From Elusimicrobia bacterium RIFCSPLOWO2_01_FULL_59_12 (GTDB lineage: Bacteria > Elusimicrobiota > Elusimicrobia > 2-01-FULL-59-12), in assembly GCA_001800075.1 (NCBI GenBank), contig MGUR01000022.1:7215-16165 (forward strand): DNA of 8,951 nt, in the 5' to 3' direction. Below the pieces are notes generated by a model, which saw only the letters and a list, made by a program, of their open reading frames with translations, did no database searches and was not told the DNA's origin. The stretch's first letter is position 1. Each line of letters opens with the position of its first letter. The position numbers were made by a program, and so were the translations under genes. This document shows positions 1-7,584 of the stretch, in pieces.

Positions 1-3000
1 GGCGTGGGCACCGTGTCCGCGCTTCCCGACGGCTCCGTGTGGAGTATCCCCGCCCGTTTCAAAGGCACCTATCACCCTGCCGATGAAGGAACGGACGAAC
101 TCCAGGTCGACGTTCCCGCGGTACGCATCCATGGCAAACCCGCCGAACCCTTTGAAGCCCATCTGCGCTGGAACCGCAAGGCCTTGGAATGGGACAGCGT
201 ACGGTGGGGCCGGAGCCTGACGACCCAGGGTTCTGTGCGTTATGACGGAGAACGCGCGGAGCTTGCCGGGCAGCTCAAGGTACTGAATTTAAATATGGCC
301 AAGTGGCAGTCTATTTTTTCCCCAGGCCTCAAGGAACCCGTTGAAGGGGTCCTGAACGGCACCTTTAAGCTGGGGGGGCCTTTGATGGATCCGCTTATTC
401 AGTTTTCCGGAAAAGTCGGAAAAGGGCGCTGGCGTACCTTTCGGTTTGAAACCGGCGTAGAGGGAACATGGAAGAATTACGGGCTCGAACCCGTTACGCT
501 AGAGGGCACGTTCCTCACGGGCGGACGATTTCGTTTTCTGGGCCGTGTCTCTCCAGGTGACCAAACCGCCTCGGGCAGTTTGGACCTGACGCAGTTTGAA
601 TTAAAACCGATCGGCGAAAGCCTGTCGTTTCCGAACCCGCTGGAAGGCAAAGTCAACGGGACGCTCACCGTAAGCGGGCCTCTCGATCAGATGCGTTTTG
701 CCGGACATCTGGAAGGAACCTCGTTGGTTTATGGAAGTCAAACCGCCACACCGCTCAAGCTTGAAAGCTGCGCGATGGATGCGAAACTGGAGCCTTCACC
801 GGACTCGCCCGGCGCCTCACGCCTGACGCTCACCCAAGCGCTGGCCAAAACTAAAGAAGAGGAGATCCGCCTGCATCCGGGCAGCTTTGTGGAATTTTCC
901 GGCCAGCCCTCCGCAGCGGGACCCCAAGAAGCGAGACTTCAGATCGGGACGGAAATCCGGAATTTGCACCTGGGCGTCTTTACGCTTTTCGGCGGGTTGG
1001 ATATGAACGGCACCTGGCAGATTCAGCCGGAAGGGTTCGTCTTAACAGGGGAGCTCCTCACCCGTTCCTTGTACATCAATGACTATCAGCTGGAGCAGGG
1101 CCATGTTCAGGCAAGCTACTACAACCGCGTGCTTTCGTTTCAGCCCCCGCGCGAGGGCCCGGCTCTGGTGGTGGGAACGGTGGATTTCAAGAATGCTCCT
1201 CAGCTTGACTTCAAAAACTTTGCCGTGACCGGCCGGGGGCATGAAAGCCTGAAGCTGACGGGCAGCGTCGGACCTCAAAAGTGGAATTTCGAAATGGCAG
1301 GGGAAGGGCTGGACATCGGAACGCTGGGCGGGCTCGCGGGGTTTCCCCATGCGCTCAACGGGACCGCCAACGTGAACATCCGCGGTCTCGGCGATTTGGA
1401 TAATCCTGATGTGCGGGGGACCCTGGACATCCGGGACGGCCGGGCCCTGGGTCTGGACTTTCAATCGGGCGAAGCGACCTTTGCCTGGCAGGGACAGCGG
1501 ATGACCTTTACGCGACTGCGTCTGAGCGATCCCGGGCGATACACCCTTTCCGGATCGGGCATTTTTCCGCTTGCGACCAAAACGAAGAAAGACGCACAGG
1601 ATCGAACCATCAACTTCTCCCTCCGGCTGTTGGATTCCAACCTCGGACTGCTGCAGTCCGTTTCCTCTGAAGTGAAATCCGCCAAAGGCACGGTTCAGGC
1701 CCTGCTCCAAATTACAGGGACGACCGATGAACCGATGATGCGCGGGTCCGTTCGGGTAAAAAACGGCGAAGTGATCGGCGCCCATTACTTCCGGCATGTC
1801 CGGGATTTTCAGCTGACCGCGGAATTTGACCGGGACAAACTGATGATCAGCGACTTCCGGGGGAAGTCGGGCAAAGGCGAATTCACCGGCGGCGGCCATA
1901 TCGCGTTTTCGGGCTTCGAACCCAAGTTTTATGACCTTCACGTGGAAGTGCCGTCGTCCAAGGGGATCGAAATCACCGTGCCCGAGTTGGCCATCCCGGA
2001 AAGCCCGCTGGCCAAACGATTTCGTTTCCTGACCCTGGCATCGCAGGGCGATGTCAAAGGCCGCGTGACGTTCCACGGCCCCGCAGACGCTCCGGTTTTC
2101 ATGGGCCAGGCCACGATCTCCAACGGGCATTTCACGTTCCCGCCCTCGACAAAAAATCCGCCGCCGCCCGGTTTTCTGGAATGGATTCACCGAATCACCT
2201 GGGATGCCACCCTGCGCTTTGCGGATGATGCGTGGTTCGAAAACGAACTCGTAGAAGCCAACGTGGCGGGCGAATTGACCCTCAAAGGACCCAGCCGCGG
2301 GCTGCGCGTGGACGGCGGGTTGGACATCCAAAAAGGCCAGATCAGCTACCTGGGAGTTCAGTTTGATATCCGCCAGGCGCGCTATGAAATCCACACGAAC
2401 GACGCGGGTTCCGGGATTATGAACACGCCTTACGTTCGGGGCATCGCCGACTCCCGAGTTCAAACGGTGGATCCGCTGACCGGGCAGGGGGTGGAGGACA
2501 CGATCACTCTGACGATCAATTATGCGCCGGTTCACGAAATCAAACCGCTGCTGAAATCCTCCCGCGACCCGGGTTTGGCGCAGGAAAAACTCCTGGAGCG
2601 GGTCACGCAGCTGGAAGTAGAAAATCTCACCCCGCAGGAGCGTACCTATTTATATCAGCAGCAAATGGTGCGGCTTCTGGATACCAGCTTGGCCACTCCG
2701 CTGGCCCGCAACCTGCTCAAACGCACAGGTCTGGTGGATCAAGTCCGTGTCTCGCGGGTGATCAACCCGGCAGCAAGTTCAACGCTCGTTGACCCGAACA
2801 ACCCGGCGGCCACACAGCAGGACACCGCGACGAGTCTGCTCGCAGGCACCAAGTACACTGTGGCGAAAAATCTATCCAGCCGGCTTTCGCTGGGCTATGG
2901 GCTGCGATTTGAGCAAAACCTCAACCCCGACCTGACCAACAAGCTGGATCTTCGCAGCGACGTCGAAATGTCCTACCGATTCTTAAGCAACATTTATCTG

Positions 3001-3168
3001 CGAGGGACCTTCGATCTCCCCTCCCAAACCCCCGGCGTTCTGCCGGAGCGCCGGGTCACGATCGAACCGCACTGGCGGTTCGGCTGGTGGGGCAACACCA
3101 ATAAAACCAAACAGAAGGCCGCAAAAAAGGCCGATGACGCCAGCGCCGAATCCAGCCAAACGAAGTAG
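1..3168 (+). CDS. tamB: TamB-like translocation and assembly module protein (DUF490), 5' partial
   Basis: The reading frame is open from the first base (GGC, then GTG at 4), with no start signal, so the true start lies upstream and about 1055 C-terminal residues are visible; E. coli TamB has 1259. Numbering from GTG 4, most of the protein is repetitive amphipathic beta-strand with recurring G-x-L-x-[IL]-x-x-G patterns, as in the long beta-taco fold of TamB/AsmA-like proteins. Residues ~778-800 (GQISYLGVQFDIRQARYEI) match the conserved C-terminal TamB motif. A helical Q/E/L-rich stretch follows at ~850-895, then terminal beta-strands (~944-1030) and a Lys/Ala-rich hydrophilic tail (~1032-1054). 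Known of the family: anchored in the inner membrane, TamB spans the periplasm and works with an Omp85 protein in outer-membrane assembly and phospholipid transport. The adjacent bamA suggests BamA as partner, since no tamA is visible. The inner-membrane anchor is outside the window. Confidence 0.88.
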   Translation, partial: GVGTVSALPDGSVWSIPARFKGTYHPADEGTDELQVDVPAVRIHGKPAEPFEAHLRWNRKALEWDSVRWGRSLTTQGSVRYDGERAELAGQLKVLNLNMAKWQSIFSPGLKEPVEGVLNGTFKLGGPLMDPLIQFSGKVGKGRWRTFRFETGVEGTWKNYGLEPVTLEGTFLTGGRFRFLGRVSPGDQTASGSLDLTQFELKPIGESLSFPNPLEGKVNGTLTVSGPLDQMRFAGHLEGTSLVYGSQTATPLKLESCAMDAKLEPSPDSPGASRLTLTQALAKTKEEEIRLHPGSFVEFSGQPSAAGPQEARLQIGTEIRNLHLGVFTLFGGLDMNGTWQIQPEGFVLTGELLTRSLYINDYQLEQGHVQASYYNRVLSFQPPREGPALVVGTVDFKNAPQLDFKNFAVTGRGHESLKLTGSVGPQKWNFEMAGEGLDIGTLGGLAGFPHALNGTANVNIRGLGDLDNPDVRGTLDIRDGRALGLDFQSGEATFAWQGQRMTFTRLRLSDPGRYTLSGSGIFPLATKTKKDAQDRTINFSLRLLDSNLGLLQSVSSEVKSAKGTVQALLQITGTTDEPMMRGSVRVKNGEVIGAHYFRHVRDFQLTAEFDRDKLMISDFRGKSGKGEFTGGGHIAFSGFEPKFYDLHVEVPSSKGIEITVPELAIPESPLAKRFRFLTLASQGDVKGRVTFHGPADAPVFMGQATISNGHFTFPPSTKNPPPPGFLEWIHRITWDATLRFADDAWFENELVEANVAGELTLKGPSRGLRVDGGLDIQKGQISYLGVQFDIRQARYEIHTNDAGSGIMNTPYVRGIADSRVQTVDPLTGQGVEDTITLTINYAPVHEIKPLLKSSRDPGLAQEKLLERVTQLEVENLTPQERTYLYQQQMVRLLDTSLATPLARNLLKRTGLVDQVRVSRVINPAASSTLVDPNNPAATQQDTATSLLAGTKYTVAKNLSSRLSLGYGLRFEQNLNPDLTNKLDLRSDVEMSYRFLSNIYLRGTFDLPSQTPGVLPERRVTIEPHWRFGWWGNTNKTKQKAAKKADDASAESSQTK

Positions 3169-3206
3169 AGTTCTAGCTTAAAAATCATATCGATTTACAT
3201 ACTTCC

Positions 3207-3236
3207 TTCAAGGTCAAATTCAATTTTTGTTATAAT
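3207..3236 (+). promoter_or_regulatory. Sigma-70-type promoter with extended -10, upstream of bamA
   Basis: A perfect TATAAT lies at 3231-3236, preceded by TGT at 3228-3230, which gives an extended -10 (TGnTATAAT). The best -35 candidate is TTCAAG at 3207-3212 with an 18-base spacer, only 3 of 6 matches to TTGACA; a weak -35 is usual with an extended -10. The surroundings (3169-3240) are clearly AT-rich against GC-rich coding DNA. Transcription would start around 3242-3244, giving a 5' leader of about 26 bases. No sigma-E-type site (GGAACTT/TCTGA), which drives this cluster in E. coli, was found. No clear intrinsic terminator for tamB precedes it, so read-through from tamB is possible. Confidence 0.62.
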
Positions 3237-3258
3237 GCCGCATCCAATATCGCTAACT

Positions 3259-3263
3259 AGGAG
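3259..3263 (+). promoter_or_regulatory. Shine-Dalgarno sequence that selects the CTG start of bamA
   Basis: AGGAG at 3259-3263 is followed by five bases and then CTG at 3269. No ATG, GTG or TTG lies in the bamA frame between the upstream in-frame stop (TAA 3254-3256) and GTG 3305. GTG 3305 is 41 bases from this site, too far for it to serve, so the site argues for initiation at 3269. Confidence 0.55.
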
Positions 3264-3268
3264 CCTGT

Positions 3269-5710
3269 CTGCTTTTCCGCAAACGAATCATTTGGCTGCC
3301 CTGGGTGTTAGCGGCCGCGGTCCAATGTGTTTCCGCGGCTGATCCCCAGACACCCCCGGTCAGCGCGTCCACCCCCGCCGCGCTGGGCGGTTTGGTGCTT
3401 TCCACGGCCCCCTACCAGGTTGCCCCGTCAACCCCCATGCCCGGCTTGACCCCCACACCCCACGAAGCACGCGAATCCCTTGGAGCAAAAATAGTCAAGA
3501 TCCGCGTGGAAGGGAACCGCAACGTCCGCGAACGGGTGATCCTCGCGGACGTCAAAACCAAAAAAGGCGACGCCTACAGCGCGGACGCCCTGCGCAAGGA
3601 TGTGCAGGCGATTTACGCGCTGGGACACTTTGATGACGTGACCGTCGATCTTACAGATGTGCCGGGAGGGTTGCAGGTGGCCTTTCGCGTAGTGGAAAAG
3701 CCGATGATCAAGCGCATCGACTTCAAAGGCAACAAAAAACTTTCCGCCAGCAAGCTGCGCGACGCCCTCACGCTGAAAGAAAACGAGTCCCTGGATCGCC
3801 TCAAGATGAATACGGACCTTGATAAACTTGTGAACCTCTACAAAGACGAGGGGTTCGCCGCCGCGCAGGTGGAACCTTTCACCACGGCAGATCCTACCCA
3901 CCATGTGACGATCACGTTTTACATCACGGAAGGCACCCGCGTCCTGATTGACGGCGTGGAGTTGGACGGCGTGCGCGCTTTCCCGGTAAAAAAAATCCGG
4001 AAGTTGATGAAAACACGCCGCAAAAAAGTGTTCAAGCAGGAAACGCTCGCCAAGGACCTGGAAGAGATCGCCAAGCACTACAAGAACCGTGGGTATCAAA
4101 ATATCAAGATCGGTGAACCTGCCCAAAGCTTCAACGCGGACAAGACCCGCATGACCCTGCGGCTCCCCATTGAGGAAGGGCCTTTATTCCACTTCGGCGC
4201 TGTGAAGTTCGCTGGAAACGCGATTTTCCTGAGCGACAAGCTCATCACGGCCATGCAGTTCAAGGCGGGAGAGATTTTCAACCAGGACAAATTGGATCTC
4301 AGCATAGCCAAACTGCAGGACATTTACGGCGCCCAGGGCTACATTCGCGTGCAAATTAAACCGGAATTTTCACAAGACCCCGCCAAAGGGATCGTCGACA
4401 TCGAATTTCGCATTGATGAAGGCGAGGTCGTCTATGTCGATCACGTGGCGGTTGAAGGAAATACGCACACCAAGGACTTCGTCATCCGGCGTGAAATCCT
4501 GCTGAAGGAGGGCGAACCGTTCAGCTCGGTGAAAGCGCGCCGGAGCGTCGAGCGGCTGTACAATCTGGGCTTCCTGGACAACGTGGATGTGGACGTGCAG
4601 CAACCCGATACGCCCAATAAAGCCGACGTCATTTACACCGTGACAGAGGGAAAGCCCGGCATGCTATCGGCCGGCGCCGGGTTTTCTTCCGTCGACGGCC
4701 TGATCGGCACGCTGCAGGTTCAGCACACCAATTTCCTGGGACGCGCCCAGCGCGTCAATCTGCAATGGCAGTTCGGCGGGCGCGTCAACAGCTTCGACAT
4801 CGGGTGGACGGATCCCTGGTTCCTCGGCAAACCCCTGACCTTCGGGGTCGATGTGTTCAAAACCACCCGCATCCAGCAGCTGGGCACGGACTTTAACGCC
4901 TATCACACCAACAACACCGGCGCGAGCCTCACCGCGGGGCCGCGCTTCTCGGATATCTACAACCTCCTGTTCACCTACTCCTACTCAGACACGATCCGCG
5001 ACGAGCTCAGCCCCCATTTGGACCCCGACACCCGGGCCCTGATCCTGGGCCCCGCGGCGGCGAATGACCTCTCGATCACCGAGTTTCACGCGATCAAATC
5101 CAACCTGACCACGCAGCTGATCCGGGATACGCGGGATAATCAGTTCGACCCGCAGCGCGGTCTGCGCACCTCCGTGGCGGTCACGCAGGGCGGCCTGGGC
5201 CCCCACACGATCAAGTTCGTGAGACCCGTCCTGGATCAAGGCATCCACATTCCTACGTTCTGGAAGTTCGTCTTGTCGCTGCATGGGGAATGGGGCTACG
5301 TGAAACCCTACGGCAATTCCGGGCTCACGGACATCGTGGACGAGTTGTTCCGGGTGGGCGGCTCGGACACCGTGCGCGGCTACGAACTGGGCCAGGTGGG
5401 CGCCCTGAACGGCGGCCAGGTGTCAAACGTGTATAATGTAGAATATAAATTCCCGATCGCCCCCGATGAGCATGGCCGGACGCTGCTGCAGGGGGTCTTC
5501 TTTTATGACATCGGCGGATCGTGGAATACCTTGAGCGATGTCAGCTACAGAGTGAGCAATGATCAGCTGGGGCTCAAACAAGGCGTGGGCTTCGGAATTC
5601 GCTTCAAAACCCCCGTATTCCCGCTCCGGCTTGACTATGGGTACGCGCTGAATCGCACGCCGGGCCAGGCGCCGTCCCAGTTCTATTTCACGGTAGGGAG
5701 CTTGTTCTAA
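3269..5710 (+). CDS. bamA: Outer-membrane protein assembly factor BamA (Omp85 family)
   Basis: Central subunit of the BAM complex, which folds and inserts beta-barrels into the outer membrane. I place the start at CTG 3269 (813 aa): five bases after AGGAG, it gives a textbook signal peptide with basic n-region LFRKR, hydrophobic core and cleavage near VSA|A (23/24). GTG 3305 (801 aa) is the conservative alternative but removes the charged n-region. Numbered from CTG, a Pro-rich linker is followed by five POTRA domains at about 74-144, 146-222, 223-304, 305-385 and 386-462, then the barrel at ~465-813. The Omp85 loop-6 signature is present as VRGY (702-705, in GGSDTVRGYE). The protein ends in the beta-signal QFYFTVGSLF with a terminal Phe. 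Length matches the family (E. coli 810). It heads the skp-lpx operon and abuts skp. Family assignment is firm; the start is less so. Confidence 0.95.
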   Translation: MLFRKRIIWLPWVLAAAVQCVSAADPQTPPVSASTPAALGGLVLSTAPYQVAPSTPMPGLTPTPHEARESLGAKIVKIRVEGNRNVRERVILADVKTKKGDAYSADALRKDVQAIYALGHFDDVTVDLTDVPGGLQVAFRVVEKPMIKRIDFKGNKKLSASKLRDALTLKENESLDRLKMNTDLDKLVNLYKDEGFAAAQVEPFTTADPTHHVTITFYITEGTRVLIDGVELDGVRAFPVKKIRKLMKTRRKKVFKQETLAKDLEEIAKHYKNRGYQNIKIGEPAQSFNADKTRMTLRLPIEEGPLFHFGAVKFAGNAIFLSDKLITAMQFKAGEIFNQDKLDLSIAKLQDIYGAQGYIRVQIKPEFSQDPAKGIVDIEFRIDEGEVVYVDHVAVEGNTHTKDFVIRREILLKEGEPFSSVKARRSVERLYNLGFLDNVDVDVQQPDTPNKADVIYTVTEGKPGMLSAGAGFSSVDGLIGTLQVQHTNFLGRAQRVNLQWQFGGRVNSFDIGWTDPWFLGKPLTFGVDVFKTTRIQQLGTDFNAYHTNNTGASLTAGPRFSDIYNLLFTYSYSDTIRDELSPHLDPDTRALILGPAAANDLSITEFHAIKSNLTTQLIRDTRDNQFDPQRGLRTSVAVTQGGLGPHTIKFVRPVLDQGIHIPTFWKFVLSLHGEWGYVKPYGNSGLTDIVDELFRVGGSDTVRGYELGQVGALNGGQVSNVYNVEYKFPIAPDEHGRTLLQGVFFYDIGGSWNTLSDVSYRVSNDQLGLKQGVGFGIRFKTPVFPLRLDYGYALNRTPGQAPSQFYFTVGSLF

Positions 5711-6544
5711 ATGAACCGCATGACGCTATACGGCGTTCTCGTGGTGGGGATTGCCGGGACTCTATCCGGGGTAGAAATCCCGCTGGAATCGCTGAGCCCG
5801 GTCCGCATCGGCTACGTCGACCTGCAGAAAGTCTTCGACACCTTTCCGGACAAAGCCTTTGCGGAAGGGGACCTGCTGAAAGAAATCCAGAAGCGCAGAA
5901 CCGAGCTGGCGACCCGGCAAAACGCCATCAACATCATGCGCCAGCAGATCGCCGCGGACCAGGCCGCCTTGGATCTGGCCAAAGCGGGAAAACCGACGAC
6001 CGTTCCTCCGGATTCGGTCACGGCGCTTCAGCCCCCGGAGCCGGTTCCCGCGCCCGCGCCGCCGGAAGCCGAGGTGACCCAAAGCACCGGCGCCGTAGAG
6101 CCGTATCCGATGGAAGAGCCCCTGGCGGGTTTGCCCGGCCATGACGGCGGCCTCTCCGGTGCGAGCAAACCGCTGCCCGGCATGGAACCCCCGAAACCGA
6201 AAACGTCGCCCCTCCTCGATGCTTTGGCGGAGGCGGGAACGGCCACCGTGCTGAATGCGGAGGCTCAGACCGCTCTGCAGAAACGCATCGAGACCACGCG
6301 CCAGGCGCTTGATCGATCGGTCAGCAAATTTAAAAATTACCGCGGCAAAGCCCTGGAAGATATGAAGCAGCTCCAGACGCAAAAAACCTACGGCGTCATG
6401 TCAAGGATTTATGCCGTCTTGCAGGGTCTGGCGCGGGATGAGAGCGTCACGGTCGTGCTGGATAAAACGTATGTGCTTTATGGGGAAGAAACGGTCGACC
6501 TGAGCGAAAAACTCATTGCGCGCCTGAACCAGGAGCAACTATGA
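5711..6544 (+). CDS. skp: Skp/OmpH-family periplasmic chaperone with a proline-rich insert
   Basis: Skp is a trimeric periplasmic holdase that grips unfolded outer-membrane proteins on their way to BamA. Residues ~1-20 are a short hydrophobic signal sequence with few charges. The family's N-terminal strand IGYVDLQKVFDTFP (33-46) is followed by an outgoing coiled coil (~48-92). The returning coiled coil runs ~183-225, then the conserved C-terminal body, including VTVVLDKTYVLYGEETVDLS (246-265). At 277 aa it is much longer than E. coli Skp (161 aa). The excess is mainly residues 94-167, with 20 prolines plus many Ala, Glu and Gly, where the tentacle tip should be. Both helical halves remain in frame, so this is an insert and not a frameshift. 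ATG directly follows the bamA stop; a GGGAG about 10 bases upstream may serve as SD. The family is clear; the role of the insert is unknown. Confidence 0.85.
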   Translation: MNRMTLYGVLVVGIAGTLSGVEIPLESLSPVRIGYVDLQKVFDTFPDKAFAEGDLLKEIQKRRTELATRQNAINIMRQQIAADQAALDLAKAGKPTTVPPDSVTALQPPEPVPAPAPPEAEVTQSTGAVEPYPMEEPLAGLPGHDGGLSGASKPLPGMEPPKPKTSPLLDALAEAGTATVLNAEAQTALQKRIETTRQALDRSVSKFKNYRGKALEDMKQLQTQKTYGVMSRIYAVLQGLARDESVTVVLDKTYVLYGEETVDLSEKLIARLNQEQL

Positions 6545-7584
6545 CCTCAGCGGCTGCAACCGGCATACCAGCCAGTGAAATTGCTCAAGCGGTCCGCGGG
6601 TTGATCGAAGGCGACGGGACGATCCGGATCGAAGGCGCGGCGGGCCTCGAGGAAGCCACCGAACGCCATATCTCATTTTTTCATAACCCGAAATACAGCA
6701 TCCACCTCGAAAAAACGAAGGCAGGCGCGATCCTCCTTTCAAATAACACCAACGGGCTGCTGCTTCCCTCCGGGAAAACGCTCATCCGCGTGCCGAATCC
6801 ACCCATGGCTTTCGCGCAAGTCCTGGCGCTGTTCGAACGGCGCCAGCTTCATCATCCCGCGCCCGGGATTCATCCCCAGGCCGTCGTCAGCCCGCAGGCG
6901 AACATCGGGCCCGGCGCCGCCATAGGGCCACTGACCGTTGTGGAAGAGGGCGCGCACATCGGCGCGGGGAGCGTCCTCTACAGCGGCTGCTACATCGGGG
7001 CGCGCGTCCGGATCGGGGAAAACTGCCTGGTCTATCCGAATGTGGTTCTGCGCGAAGACACCCAGCTTGGAGCGCGCGTGGTCGTTCAGCCGGGCGCTGT
7101 GCTTGGATCGGACGGCTATGGTTTTGCGACCCAGGGGGGAACGCATCACAAAATTCCTCAGATTGGAAAAGTGGTCGTGGAAGATGACGTGGAAATCGGC
7201 GCGAATGTTACCATCGACCGCGCCACCACCGGCGAGACGCGGATCGGCGCGGGCACCAAAATCGACAACCTGGTGCACATCGCCCACAACGTCCACATCG
7301 GCAAGAATTGTTTGATCGTCGCGCAAGTCGGGATTTCCGGCTCCACGCGGATCGGCGACCAGGTCACCCTGGCGGGACAAGCGGGCATCGTCGGTCATAT
7401 CACGATTGGCGATGGCGCGGTCATCGGCGCTCAGGCGGGCGTCATCGGCGACGTCGAGCCGGGGGCGGTGCTCTGGGGCACGCCGGCGCGCCCCCATCGC
7501 GAAACGATGAAACTCCAGGCGATTTTCGGCAAGCTGCCGGAGATTTACGACGCCCTCAAAGCGCTGAAGAAAAAATTTCTATGA
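6541..7584 (+). CDS. lpxD: UDP-3-O-(3-hydroxyacyl)glucosamine N-acyltransferase LpxD
   Basis: Third step of lipid A synthesis: transfers a 3-hydroxyacyl chain from ACP to the free 2-amino group of UDP-3-O-acylglucosamine, the product of LpxC, in the cytoplasm. The 347 aa fit the family (E. coli 341). Residues ~1-105 form the uridine-binding domain with the typical HISFFHNPKY (43-52). Hexapeptide repeats of the left-handed beta-helix run ~107-310, including the SDGYGFA element near 190-196. A C-terminal helix (~325-347) closes the protein. His249 in VHIAHNV matches catalytic His239 of E. coli, and His286 in IVGHITIGD matches His276; the 37-residue separation is identical. The start is supported by AGGAG at 6531-6535, five bases before the ATG, which overlaps the skp stop as ATGA, implying translational coupling. 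LpxA is also a hexapeptide acyltransferase but lacks this N-terminal domain. Confidence 0.96.
   Translation: MTSAAATGIPASEIAQAVRGLIEGDGTIRIEGAAGLEEATERHISFFHNPKYSIHLEKTKAGAILLSNNTNGLLLPSGKTLIRVPNPPMAFAQVLALFERRQLHHPAPGIHPQAVVSPQANIGPGAAIGPLTVVEEGAHIGAGSVLYSGCYIGARVRIGENCLVYPNVVLREDTQLGARVVVQPGAVLGSDGYGFATQGGTHHKIPQIGKVVVEDDVEIGANVTIDRATTGETRIGAGTKIDNLVHIAHNVHIGKNCLIVAQVGISGSTRIGDQVTLAGQAGIVGHITIGDGAVIGAQAGVIGDVEPGAVLWGTPARPHRETMKLQAIFGKLPEIYDALKALKKKFL

Noticed and set aside
1042..2535. A 497-codon open frame on the - strand opposite tamB
   Set aside because: It lies wholly antisense to a well-supported TamB region. Its Arg/His/Gly-rich composition is typical of shadow frames in GC-rich DNA, and no domain is recognisable.
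3169..3206. Possible intrinsic terminator for tamB
   Set aside because: The stretch is AT-rich but I find no GC-rich stem followed by a T-run.
3305..3343. Lipoprotein signal in BamA (Cys in AAAVQCVSA)
   Set aside because: AVQC does not fit the lipobox, which needs Gly/Ala/Ser just before the Cys, and BamA is a barrel protein, not a lipoprotein. Signal peptidase I cleavage after VSA fits better.
5432..5437. TATAAT inside bamA as an internal promoter
   Set aside because: There is no acceptable -35 at 16-18 bases and no TGn extension; the bases simply encode conserved barrel residues (NVYNVEYK).
7308..7580. Upstream extension of the lpxC frame within lpxD
   Set aside because: The extra residues are Arg/Gly/His-rich and are the out-of-frame reading of the LpxD hexapeptide repeats. 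LpxC homology begins at ATG 7581.
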